Shown: positions 26,442 through 34,247 of the stretch, piece after piece
Position numbering within the stretch: the stretch's first letter is position 1
Layout of the letters: each line of letters starts with the position of its first letter
DNA from: Pseudoxanthomonas sp.
GTDB taxonomy: Bacteria > Pseudomonadota > Gammaproteobacteria > Xanthomonadales > Xanthomonadaceae
Direction: 5' to 3'
Assembly (NCBI RefSeq): GCF_024710765.1
Contig: NZ_JANJUE010000045.1
Location: 1-37,299, forward strand
Length of the DNA: 37,299 bases
Notes under the pieces: generated by a model
Databases searched by the model: none
What the model was told of the DNA's origin: nothing
Seen by the model: the letters and a program-made list of their open reading frames with translations, nothing else
Position numbers and translations under genes: made by a program

Positions 26442-27866
26442 TCAGCGGCGCAGCTTGCTGTGGCGGTGGCCGTACAGGAAGTAGATCACGAAGCCGACCA
26501 CCGTCCACACCGCCATCAGGAACCAGTTGTGCGCGGTCATGGTGGACAGCAGCGCCAGGCAGCAGAAGATGCCCAGGGTGCAGATCAGCCAAGCGGCCGG
26601 AATCCGGAACGGGCGCGGCAGGTCGGGCTGGGTACGGCGCAGGATCAGCACGCCGGCGCAGACGGCGGCGAAGGCGATGAGAGTGCCCATCGAGGTCAGC
26701 TCGCCCAGCACGTCCAGCGGGAACAGCGCCGCCAGCAGGGCGATGCCGATGCCGGTGATGACCGTGTTGATGTGCGGGGTGCGGTACTCGGGATGGATCT
26801 TGGTGAACACCGGCGGCAACAGGCCGTCGCGGGCCATGATCATGAAGATGCGCGGCTGGCCGATGATCATCACCAGCACCACCGAGGACAGGCCGACCAG
26901 CGCGCCGATTTCGACCACCACGCGCAACCAGCCCAACTGCGGATGCGCGGCCACCGCGGTGACCACCGGTTCGTCGGTGCCCAGCAGGGTATAGGGGACC
27001 AGGCCGGTCATGACCGCTGCCATCGCGATGTAGAGCACGGTGCAGATGGCCAGCGACAGCAGCATGCCGATGGGCATGTCGCGCTGCGGGCGGTGCGATT
27101 CCTGCGCGGCCACCGAGACCGCCTCGAAACCGATGTAGGCGAAGAACACCATCGACGCGCCACGCAGCACGCCTTCCCAGCCGAACTTGCCGGGACCTTC
27201 GTTGGCCGGGATGAAGGGCTGCCAGTTGGCCGGATCCACGTATTTCCAGCCGACCGCGATGACCAGCACGATCAGGCCGCTCTTGAGCAGCACCATCGCC
27301 ATGTTCATCGCCGAGGACTTGCGGATGCCGACGTAGCAGACCCAGGTCAGCAGCAGCACGATGGCCGCCGCCGGCAGGTTGGCGATGGCGCCGGTCGGCT
27401 GCAGCTTGGCGTCCAGCGGCGCGCTCACCAGCGCCGCCGGCAGGTGGATGTTGAAGTGATCCAGCAGGCTCAGGAAATAGCCGGTCCAGCTGACCGCCAC
27501 CGCCGATGCGGAGACGCCGTATTCCAGCACCAGCATCCAGCCGATGAACCACGCCGACAATTCGCCCAGGGTGGCGTAGGTATAGGTGTAGGCGCTGCCG
27601 GATACCGGCACCATCGCCGCGAACTCGGCGTAGGCCAGGGCGCAGAAGGTGCAGCAGATCGCCGCCAGCACGAAGCTCAGCATGATCGCCGGGCCGGCAT
27701 GGTTGGCCGCCGCCTGCCCAGTGATGACGAAGATGCCGCCGCCGATCACCGCGCCGATACCGAGCGCGGTCAGTCCCCAGGGGCCGAGGGTGCGGTGCAG
27801 GCTCAGCCCTTCGGCGTCGCTGTGGCTGGCATGGGGGTGCTTGGTGGCCCAGAGTTGTCCGAACAT
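26442..27866 (-). CDS. APC-family amino-acid permease, copy A
   Basis: A 12-segment inner-membrane transporter of 474 residues in the cationic amino-acid transporter branch of the APC superfamily (YfnA-like). The unwound segment-1 motif [31 protein letters not shown] and [16 protein letters not shown] are typical. The substrate is not determinable. About half identical by eye to copy B, which lies upstream in the same direction, so a tandem duplication. I chose the ATG at 27866, with GGAAG 8 nt upstream, rather than the TTG one codon before. Its stop is 61 bp before mtnB, with no terminator between, so read-through into the methionine-salvage genes is possible. Confidence 0.88.
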   Translation of the reverse strand: MFGQLWATKHPHASHSDAEGLSLHRTLGPWGLTALGIGAVIGGGIFVITGQAAANHAGPAIMLSFVLAAICCTFCALAYAEFAAMVPVSGSAYTYTYATLGELSAWFIGWMLVLEYGVSASAVAVSWTGYFLSLLDHFNIHLPAALVSAPLDAKLQPTGAIANLPAAAIVLLLTWVCYVGIRKSSAMNMAMVLLKSGLIVLVIAVGWKYVDPANWQPFIPANEGPGKFGWEGVLRGASMVFFAYIGFEAVSVAAQESHRPQRDMPIGMLLSLAICTVLYIAMAAVMTGLVPYTLLGTDEPVVTAVAAHPQLGWLRVVVEIGALVGLSSVVLVMIIGQPRIFMIMARDGLLPPVFTKIHPEYRTPHINTVITGIGIALLAALFPLDVLGELTSMGTLIAFAAVCAGVLILRRTQPDLPRPFRIPAAWLICTLGIFCCLALLSTMTAHNWFLMAVWTVVGFVIYFLYGHRHSKLRR

Positions 27867-27943
27867 CAATCCACTTCCAATCGTCGTTCTTCATCAAGAC
27901 GTACGGACGGGCGATTTCCCGGCCATCATCGTGATGCGTGCAA

Positions 27944-27971
27944 TAAAAAAGGCCGGCGCCGTGCGCCGGCC
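27944..27971 (-). terminator. Intrinsic terminator after permease copy B
   Basis: On the minus strand a perfect 9-bp stem, GGCCGGCGC-ACG-GCGCCGGCC, is followed by TTTTTTATT. It lies 11 bp after the end of permease copy B and separates it from copy A. Confidence 0.85.
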
Positions 27972-27982
27972 CGATCGGGCCC

Positions 27983-29455
27983 TCAGGCCTTCTGCCGCAG
28001 TTTGCTGTGGTGGTAGCCGTAGCTGAAGTAGATCAGCAGGCCGAACACCGTCCAGCCGACGAAGATCGGCCAGTGCTCCACGAACGGCTGCCAGAACAGG
28101 TAAAGGCAGGCGGCCGCGCCCACCGGGCAGATCACGATCGCCAGCGGCACTCGGAAGGGCCGCGGCAGTTCCGGCCGGGTATAGCGCAACACCAGCACGC
28201 CGACGCAGACGGTGGCGAAGGCGAGCAGGGTACCCATCGACACCAGTTCGCCCAGCACGTTGAGCGGCATCAGGCCGGCCAGGATCGCGGCGAGCACGCC
28301 GACGATAATCGTGCCGACGTAGGGCGTGCGGAACTTCGGATGGACCTTGCCGAACAGCTTGGGCATCAGGCCGTCCTTGGACATGCTGTAGAAGATGCGC
28401 GGCTGCGCCATCAGCATGACCAGGATCACCGACGACAGGCCGGCGATGGCGCCGATCTCCACCGCGGTCTTCAGCCACGACAGGTCCGGGAAGGCTTCCA
28501 GCGCGGTCGCCACCGGCTTGGGCGTGCCCAGTAGGCTGTAGTGGGTCATGCCGGTCAGCACGGCGCAGACCACGATGTAGATGACCGTGCAGATCGCCAG
28601 CGAACCGAGGATGCCGATCGGCATGTCGCGCTGCGGGTTCTTGGCCTCGCCGGCGGCGGTGGAGACCGCGTCGAAGCCGATGTAGGCGAAGAACACGATG
28701 GCCGCCGCGCGGGTGACACCTTCGAAGCCGAACTTGCCCGGGCCTTCGTTCGGCGGAATGAACGGGGTCCAGTTGGCCGGATCGATGTGCTGCAGGCCGA
28801 AACCGACGAACAGGCAGATGACGGTGACCTTGATCGCCACCACGATCGCGTTGACGAACGCGGACTGGGTGATGCCGACGTAGCACAGGCCGCTGATGGC
28901 GGCGACGATCAGGATGGCCGGCAGGTTGAACAGGCTGCCGGTGGAAACGAAGTCGGTACCGTTCCAGTCGATCGGCGCCGTGGTGAGCTGCGCGGGGAAG
29001 GGCAGGTGCAGGGTCGTGGTGATGAAACTGACCAGGTAGCCCGACCAGCCCACCGCGACGGTGGAGGACGCGAACAGGTACTCCAGCACCAGGCACCAGC
29101 CGATGAACCAGGCGACGAACTCGCCGAGGGTGGCATAGGAGTACGAATAGGCGCTGCCGGACACCGGCATCAGCGCGGCGAACTCGGCGTAGCACAGGCC
29201 GGCCAGGGCGCAGGCGAAACCGGCCAGCACGAAGCTCAGCATGATGGCGGGGCCGGCGTGGTTGGCGGCGGCCTGGCCGGTCAGCACGAAGATGCCTGCG
29301 CCGATGACCGCGCCGACGCCCAGCATGGTCAGGTGCTTCGCTGTCAGGGTCCGCTTGAGGGTGGCCTCGCCATCGAGGCTGCCTTCGAAGGGTTCACCGG
29401 CATCCACATGGCCGGCCGGTTCGACCGGCTTGACCCTGAACAAAGATTTGAGCAT
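27983..29455 (-). CDS. APC-family amino-acid permease, copy B
   Basis: A 490-residue paralogue of the downstream permease: a hydrophilic N-terminus of about 45 residues, then 12 membrane segments with GVGAVIGAGIFVLTG, PVSGSAYSYSYATLGE and FFAYIGFDAVSTAAGE. The same CAT/YfnA branch of the APC superfamily. The ATG at 29455 has GGGGAAG about 6 nt upstream; a further in-frame start at 29503 lacks this. Each paralogue ends in HSKLR. Divergent from the Nudix gene across 146 bp. Confidence 0.88.
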   Translation of the reverse strand: MLKSLFRVKPVEPAGHVDAGEPFEGSLDGEATLKRTLTAKHLTMLGVGAVIGAGIFVLTGQAAANHAGPAIMLSFVLAGFACALAGLCYAEFAALMPVSGSAYSYSYATLGEFVAWFIGWCLVLEYLFASSTVAVGWSGYLVSFITTTLHLPFPAQLTTAPIDWNGTDFVSTGSLFNLPAILIVAAISGLCYVGITQSAFVNAIVVAIKVTVICLFVGFGLQHIDPANWTPFIPPNEGPGKFGFEGVTRAAAIVFFAYIGFDAVSTAAGEAKNPQRDMPIGILGSLAICTVIYIVVCAVLTGMTHYSLLGTPKPVATALEAFPDLSWLKTAVEIGAIAGLSSVILVMLMAQPRIFYSMSKDGLMPKLFGKVHPKFRTPYVGTIIVGVLAAILAGLMPLNVLGELVSMGTLLAFATVCVGVLVLRYTRPELPRPFRVPLAIVICPVGAAACLYLFWQPFVEHWPIFVGWTVFGLLIYFSYGYHHSKLRQKA

Positions 29456-29601
29456 TCGCGACTTCCCCGGAGTTGGCGACCGGTCTTGGCCGGTGCCTGT
29501 CATTTGGCGGTCACGGGTGTGTGGGTCACCCGCACGGAAGCGCCGTACCTTGCCAAACCGGGCGGGGGATCACAAGCGCGGGTGCAGCACGGGGAGGGAT
29601 A

Positions 29602-30189
29602 ATGCGCACGAGCATCATTCCCCGCATAACTGAACAGGGCAGCCGCGTGTTTGAATCACCGTTGATGGAACAATTGCACGCCTACCGGACGCGCTGGCCG
29701 GACGAGGCGGCGACCGTGGAGGACTTCCTCCAACTGCTGGCGGATCCCCGGAACCCGTTCGTGCGCGAACGCCTGGAAGGACACTTCACGGGGGGCGCCT
29801 GGCTGGTCAGCGCCGATGGCCAGCGCACCCTGCTGACCCACCACCGCAAGCTGTCGCGCTGGTTGCAGTTGGGCGGCCACGCCGACGGCGACACCGACAT
29901 GGGCCAGGTCGCGCTGAAGGAGGCCGAGGAGGAATCGGGGCTGCCGGGCCTGCGCCTGGAGGAGGCGGCCATTTTCGATCTGGACCGGCACTGGATTCCC
30001 GAACGCAAGGACGTGCCGGGGCACTGGCACTACGACGTCCGCTACGTGATCCGCGCAGGCCAGGACGAACGCTACGTGGTCAGCGAGGAATCGCTGGATC
30101 TGGCGTGGCGCGAGATCGCCCCGATGGCCGGTGAAACCGATGAATCCCTCGGCCGCATGGCCCGCAAGTGGCTGGCCCGGCGGCGCTGA
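29602..30189 (+). CDS. Nudix hydrolase
   Basis: A cytoplasmic protein of 195 residues. The Nudix helix starts at GGHADGD and ends KEAEEESGL. It departs from the consensus GX5EX7REUXEEXGU at two places: Thr replaces the first Glu and Lys replaces Arg, while the metal-binding EE pair is kept. A diphosphate hydrolase of unknown substrate. The ATG at 29602 follows GGGAGGGATA, a good ribosome site; a later ATG (29665) would shorten the helical N-terminus. Convergent with the HAD gene. Confidence 0.87.
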   Translation: MRTSIIPRITEQGSRVFESPLMEQLHAYRTRWPDEAATVEDFLQLLADPRNPFVRERLEGHFTGGAWLVSADGQRTLLTHHRKLSRWLQLGGHADGDTDMGQVALKEAEEESGLPGLRLEEAAIFDLDRHWIPERKDVPGHWHYDVRYVIRAGQDERYVVSEESLDLAWREIAPMAGETDESLGRMARKWLARRR

Positions 30190-30208
30190 GGAAACATCCG
30201 GATCAGAC

Positions 30209-30235
30209 CCGCCGGTGAGCGCAGCGCACCGGCGG
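30209..30235. repeat. 9-bp inverted repeat between convergent Nudix and HAD genes
   Basis: CCGCCGGTG (30209-30217) and CACCGGCGG (30227-30235) pair perfectly around AGCGCAGCG. No T-tract on either side. It may serve the 3' ends of both convergent transcripts. Confidence 0.6.
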
Positions 30236-30267
30236 CGTCGGGAGCAGCCCGCCGGCGCCGCCGCGCT

Positions 30268-30951
30268 TCAACTGCGGGCCACCACCTCGTCGATGTGGCG
30301 CAGCAGATCGGCCGGATCCTCGTACACCCGGAATGCACCGGAGCGCTCCAGTTCCTCCTGGCCGTAACCACCGGACAGCAGGCCCACGCCGAGCGCCCGT
30401 GCGCGCTGCGCGGCCAGCATGTCCCAGATGCTGTCGCCCAGCACCAGCGAGCGGGTGATGTCCACGCCCAGCCGGTCGGCGGCGGCGATGAACAGATCCG
30501 GATCCGGCTTGGCGTGGCGCACCAGATCGCGGGTGATCACCGGCACCTGTGCCGGGTCCACGCCCAGCGCGTGCAGGTTGTGCGCGGCGGTTTCCATCCG
30601 ACCGCTGGTGGCGATGCCCCAGGGAATGCCCTGTTCGGTCAGGAACGCCAGCAGTTCGCGCGCGCCCGGCAGCGGCTGCACCGCGCGCTGTTCCGATTGC
30701 CGCGAGTACGCCTCGGCATGCCAGCGGCGCAGGCGATCCAGCCGTTCCTCGGTGATGTCCATCCCGGTCTCGCGCAGCAGGATGTGGGTGAACAGGCCGC
30801 CGCTCATGCCGATCTTGCGGTGGATGCGCCACACCGACAGGTTCACGCCTTCGCGGTCGAGGGCTTCCTTCCAGGCCAGCACGTGCTGGTAGACGCTGTC
30901 CACGAGCGTGCCATCGAGATCGAACAGGAATGCGGTGTCTGCGCGGGGCAT
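30268..30951 (-). CDS. HAD-superfamily phosphatase (beta-phosphoglucomutase-like)
   Basis: 227 residues with the four HAD motifs: DLDGTLVDS (Asp nucleophile near residue 11), IATSGR, the lysine in HAKPDPDLF and GDSIWDML. A helical cap (about 18-85) places it in subfamily I, with phosphoglycolate phosphatase and beta-phosphoglucomutase. The substrate is unknown. GGAGGAGG about 6 nt before the ATG is a strong ribosome site. It follows serA by 55 bp; a SerB-like role is not supported because the motifs fit the Gph/PgmB type. Confidence 0.87.
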   Translation of the reverse strand: MPRADTAFLFDLDGTLVDSVYQHVLAWKEALDREGVNLSVWRIHRKIGMSGGLFTHILLRETGMDITEERLDRLRRWHAEAYSRQSEQRAVQPLPGARELLAFLTEQGIPWGIATSGRMETAAHNLHALGVDPAQVPVITRDLVRHAKPDPDLFIAAADRLGVDITRSLVLGDSIWDMLAAQRARALGVGLLSGGYGQEELERSGAFRVYEDPADLLRHIDEVVARS

Positions 30952-30975
30952 GGTGGTCCTCCTCCGGAAACGATG

Positions 30976-30996
30976 CGGGCGGCCAGTGGCCGCCCG
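30976..30996. repeat. 9-bp hairpin between serA and the HAD gene
   Basis: CGGGCGGCC-AGT-GGCCGCCCG is a perfect stem just beyond the serA stop. There is no U-tract on the minus strand. It may protect the serA 3' end or reduce read-through into the HAD gene. Confidence 0.55.
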
Positions 30997-31006
30997 TGGG
31001 ATGAAC

Positions 31007-32248
31007 TCAGTACAGGATGCGTGTCCGCAAGGTCCCGGGAATCGCCGACAGCGCCTCCTTCAGCTCGTCGCTCTGCGCCTCGTTCGCGGTGACGTCGATC
31101 ACCACGTAGCCGACCTTGGGATCGGTGCGCAGGAACTGGCCGTCGATGTTGACGTTGTGCTTGCTGAAGATCTCGTTGATCTGCGACAGCACGCCGGGCA
31201 CGTTGCGATGGATGTGCAGGATGCGGCGGCTGCCGTCGTGGCCGGGCAGGGTGACCTCGGGGAAGTTCACCGCCGACAGGGTGGAGCCGTTGTCGCTGTA
31301 GCGGACCAGCTTGGCCGCCACTTCCACGCCGATGTTGTCCTGCGCCTCCAGCGTGCTGCCGCCGACATGCGGGGTCAGGATCACGTTATCGATGCCGCGC
31401 AGTGGCGATTCGAAGGCCTCGGCATTGCCCTTGGGCTCGACCGGGAAGACGTCCACCGCCGCACCGCCCACGGCGCCGGACTTCAGCGCGGCGGTCAGCG
31501 CGTCGATATCGACCACGGTGCCGCGCGAGGCGTTGATCAGGTGGGCGCCGCGCTTCATCTTGGCGATCTGCGTGGCGCCGAACATGCCCTGGGTCGATGT
31601 GGTTTCGGGGACGTGCAACGTCACCACGTCGCTGCGCGCCAGCAGATCGTCCAGGCTGCTGGCCGAGCGCGCGTTGCCCAGCGACAGCTTGGTTTCGATG
31701 TCGTGGAAGATCACGTTCATGCCGATCGCTTCGGCCAGCACGCCGACCTGGGTGCCGATGTGGCCGTAGCCGATGATGCCCAGGGTCTTGCCGCGCGCTT
31801 CGTGGCTGCCGGCGGCCGACTTGGACCAGCCGCCGCGATGGCATTCGGCGTTCTTCTGCGGAATGCCGCGCATCAGCATAATCGCCTGCGCGATCACCAG
31901 TTCGGCCACGCTGCGGGTATTGGAATAGGGCGCGTTGAAGACCGGGATGCCGGCCAGTTCCGCCGCTTCCAGATCCACCTGGTTGGTGCCGATGCAGAAG
32001 CAGCCGATCGCGATCAGCCGGCGCGCGTTGGAAAGCACGTCTTCGGTGAGCTGGGTGCGCGAACGGATGCCGATGATATGCGCTTCGGCGATGCGGCGCT
32101 TGAGTTCGTCTTCCGGCAGCGACTTGTCGTGCAAATCGATCTGGGTATAACCGGCGGCGCGGAAGGTTTCCACCGCGGTCTGGCTTACTCCTTCCAGCAA
32201 CAGTACGCGGATGTCCTGCTTCGGGTAGGAGGTCTTCTTGGTCGACAT
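31007..32248 (-). CDS. serA: D-3-phosphoglycerate dehydrogenase
   Basis: First enzyme of serine synthesis: 3-phosphoglycerate is oxidised with NAD to 3-phosphohydroxypyruvate. 413 residues, the E. coli-type length, with a substrate domain, a Rossmann NAD domain (GIIGYGHIGTQVGVLAEAIG), the Arg/Glu/His catalytic set (NASRGTVVD, ILTPHVGGST) and a C-terminal ACT domain (about 340-413, from RILHIHRNVPGVL) for serine feedback. SerA enzymes of this type can also reduce 2-oxoglutarate to D-2-hydroxyglutarate. Divergent from a D-2-hydroxyglutarate dehydrogenase-like gene across 190 bp in which I recognise no regulatory site. Confidence 0.96.
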   Translation of the reverse strand: MSTKKTSYPKQDIRVLLLEGVSQTAVETFRAAGYTQIDLHDKSLPEDELKRRIAEAHIIGIRSRTQLTEDVLSNARRLIAIGCFCIGTNQVDLEAAELAGIPVFNAPYSNTRSVAELVIAQAIMLMRGIPQKNAECHRGGWSKSAAGSHEARGKTLGIIGYGHIGTQVGVLAEAIGMNVIFHDIETKLSLGNARSASSLDDLLARSDVVTLHVPETTSTQGMFGATQIAKMKRGAHLINASRGTVVDIDALTAALKSGAVGGAAVDVFPVEPKGNAEAFESPLRGIDNVILTPHVGGSTLEAQDNIGVEVAAKLVRYSDNGSTLSAVNFPEVTLPGHDGSRRILHIHRNVPGVLSQINEIFSKHNVNIDGQFLRTDPKVGYVVIDVTANEAQSDELKEALSAIPGTLRTRILY

Positions 32249-32438
32249 TGCGGGCGCGGCGGAATGAGGAGGGAAGGCTTTCCACTATGCCAGAAGCAGC
32301 CCGTGTTTGCTGCATCGCCACATGCCCGGCAAGGCTGGTCCACAAATGGTTTCGGGTGCAACCAGGGCACCGTCTGGACGCGCCGCAGCATCGCTGGCAC
32401 GCTGGCGCTCCCCCTCCGCCGCCCATCCCACCCGAACG

Positions 32439-33827
32439 ATGACCGATCCGCGTTTGCAGGCGCTGCAACAGGCCGTGCCGGAGTTGCGCCTGACCACCGA
32501 AGCCGCCGAGCTGGAACATTACGGCCGCGACTGGACCCGTCGCTGGCCCCCGGCGCCGCTGGCCATCGCCTTGCCGTCCACGACGGAGGAAGTGCAGGCG
32601 ATCGTGCGCTGGGCCAACCAGCACGGCGTGGCGGTGGTGCCGTCCGGTGGCCGCACCGGCCTGTCGGGCGGGGCGGTGGCGGCCAACGGCGAACTGGTGC
32701 TCAGCCTGGAACGCATGAACCGGGTGCTGGCCTTCGACGCGGTGGATCGCACCCTCACCGTGCAGCCGGGCATCGCCCTGGAGGCGGTGCACAACGCGGC
32801 GCGCGAACACGGGCTGGTCTATCCGGTCGATTTCGCCGCGCGCGGTTCCTGTTCGATCGGCGGCAACATCGCCACCAATGCCGGCGGCATCCGGGTGATC
32901 CGCTACGGCAATACCCGCGAGTGGATCGCCGGGCTGAAGCTGGTCACCGGCAGCGGTGAACTGCTGGATCTGAATCGCGGACTGATCAAGAACTCCAGCG
33001 GCTACGACCTGCGCCAGTTGGTGATCGGTTCGGAAGGCACCCTGGGCATCGTGGTCGAGGCCACCCTGCGGCTGACCGATCCGCCGCCGCCGACCAATGT
33101 GATGCTGCTGGCGCTGCCCTCGTTCGAGGTGCTGATGCAGGTGTTCGCCGAGTTCCGCGCGCGCCTGCAACTGGAAGCGTTCGAGTTCTTCACGGATCGG
33201 GCGCTCGGGCACGTGCTGGCGCATGGGGCGCAGGCACCGTTCGCGGAGGTCCATCCGTACTACGTGGTCACCGAGTTCGCCATCGGCGACGAAGCGCGGG
33301 AAGCGGCGGCGATGGCCGCATTCGAGGCCTGCCTGGAGCAGGGCTGGGTCAGCGACGGCGTGATCAGCCAGAGCGATGCCCAGGCCGCCCAGCTGTGGCG
33401 CCTGCGCGAGGGCATCACCGAGGCGCTGGCGCGCTACAAGCCCTACAAGAACGACGTGTCGGTGCGGATCTCGGCGATGCCGGCGTTCCTGTCCGAGACC
33501 CAGGCGCTGCTGGGCCAGGCCTATCCCGACTTCGAGGTGGTCTGGTTCGGCCATATCGGCGACGGCAACCTGCACATCAACGTGCTCAAGCCGGACGGGC
33601 TGGACGACGCGGAATTCGTCCGCCAGTGCGAACACGTCACCAAGCTGCTGGCGGCCTCGCTGCAACGGCATGGCGGCAGCATTTCCGCCGAACACGGCAT
33701 CGGCCTGGTCAAGAAGCCCTATCTGGACAGTACCCGTTCGGCGGCGGAGATCGCGGTGATGCGCGGCATCAAGCGGGTGCTGGATCCGAACGGGCTGATG
33801 AATCCGGGCAAGCTGCTGGACGCCTGA
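32439..33827 (+). CDS. FAD-binding D-2-hydroxyacid dehydrogenase (probable D-2-hydroxyglutarate dehydrogenase)
   Basis: A protein of 462 residues of the VAO/PCMH flavoprotein family (FAD_binding_4 plus the C-terminal FAD-oxidase domain). FAD-binding signatures are VVPSGGRTGLSGGA and GSCSIGGNIATNAGG; the C-terminal HIGDGNLHINV and EHGIGLVKK carry the metal and substrate residues. The same family includes D-lactate dehydrogenase and GlcD. The divergent serA favours D-2-hydroxyglutarate as substrate, because coupled SerA/D2HGDH pairs are known in pseudomonads; this is inference. The ATG at 32439 has no clear Shine-Dalgarno. Confidence 0.85.
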   Translation: MTDPRLQALQQAVPELRLTTEAAELEHYGRDWTRRWPPAPLAIALPSTTEEVQAIVRWANQHGVAVVPSGGRTGLSGGAVAANGELVLSLERMNRVLAFDAVDRTLTVQPGIALEAVHNAAREHGLVYPVDFAARGSCSIGGNIATNAGGIRVIRYGNTREWIAGLKLVTGSGELLDLNRGLIKNSSGYDLRQLVIGSEGTLGIVVEATLRLTDPPPPTNVMLLALPSFEVLMQVFAEFRARLQLEAFEFFTDRALGHVLAHGAQAPFAEVHPYYVVTEFAIGDEAREAAAMAAFEACLEQGWVSDGVISQSDAQAAQLWRLREGITEALARYKPYKNDVSVRISAMPAFLSETQALLGQAYPDFEVVWFGHIGDGNLHINVLKPDGLDDAEFVRQCEHVTKLLAASLQRHGGSISAEHGIGLVKKPYLDSTRSAAEIAVMRGIKRVLDPNGLMNPGKLLDA

Positions 33828-33941
33828 CCGGCGGCTTACGCGGGCGGTGTGTCTTCATCCCGCCGGCCCCGATTGCGGTTAGTCTTGGCGCGCCGCGCGA
33901 ACCGCGGCATCCCGCCATCCAGGTCCCTCCAGAGAGACGGA

Positions 33942-34247
33942 ATGTCCATGTCCCGATTGCTTGTTGCCAGCGCGCTGCTGGTCCTTTCGATTCCGGCTTT
34001 CGCCGGCAGCTTCGCCGGCAGCTCCGCCGGTGCCTCCTCGGCCGGCTCCTCGGCGTCTTCCGGTAGCTCCTCCGGCGACGACAAGGTGGTGATGCAGGCG
34101 CGTGACGACGCCGCCAGCTTCGTCGCCAGCGAAGGCCGCATCCGCGGCGCGCGCCTGGAAGCCGCGCTTCGCCACCTGCGCGAGCATGATGAGAATGCGC
34201 GGGAGGCCACCGACATGGCCCTGGCGCAGGCCATCCTCGCGCTGTGA
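33942..34247 (+). CDS. DUF2388 small secreted protein
   Basis: 101 residues: a signal peptide (MSMSRLLVASALLVLSIPAFA), then a Ser/Gly/Ala-rich low-complexity stretch (about 22-45), then the conserved DUF2388 segment DDKVVMQARDDAASFVAS followed by EGRIRGARLEAALRHLRE and ATDMALAQAILAL. Periplasmic or secreted; function unknown. An alternative ATG is two codons downstream (33948). The stop overlaps the GTG start of the next gene in GTGA, so I infer the two proteins act together. Confidence 0.85.
   Translation: MSMSRLLVASALLVLSIPAFAGSFAGSSAGASSAGSSASSGSSSGDDKVVMQARDDAASFVASEGRIRGARLEAALRHLREHDENAREATDMALAQAILAL

Noticed and set aside
26442-29455. Permease genes as a recent exact duplication
   Set aside because: The two proteins differ at roughly half of positions by eye, so the duplication is old.
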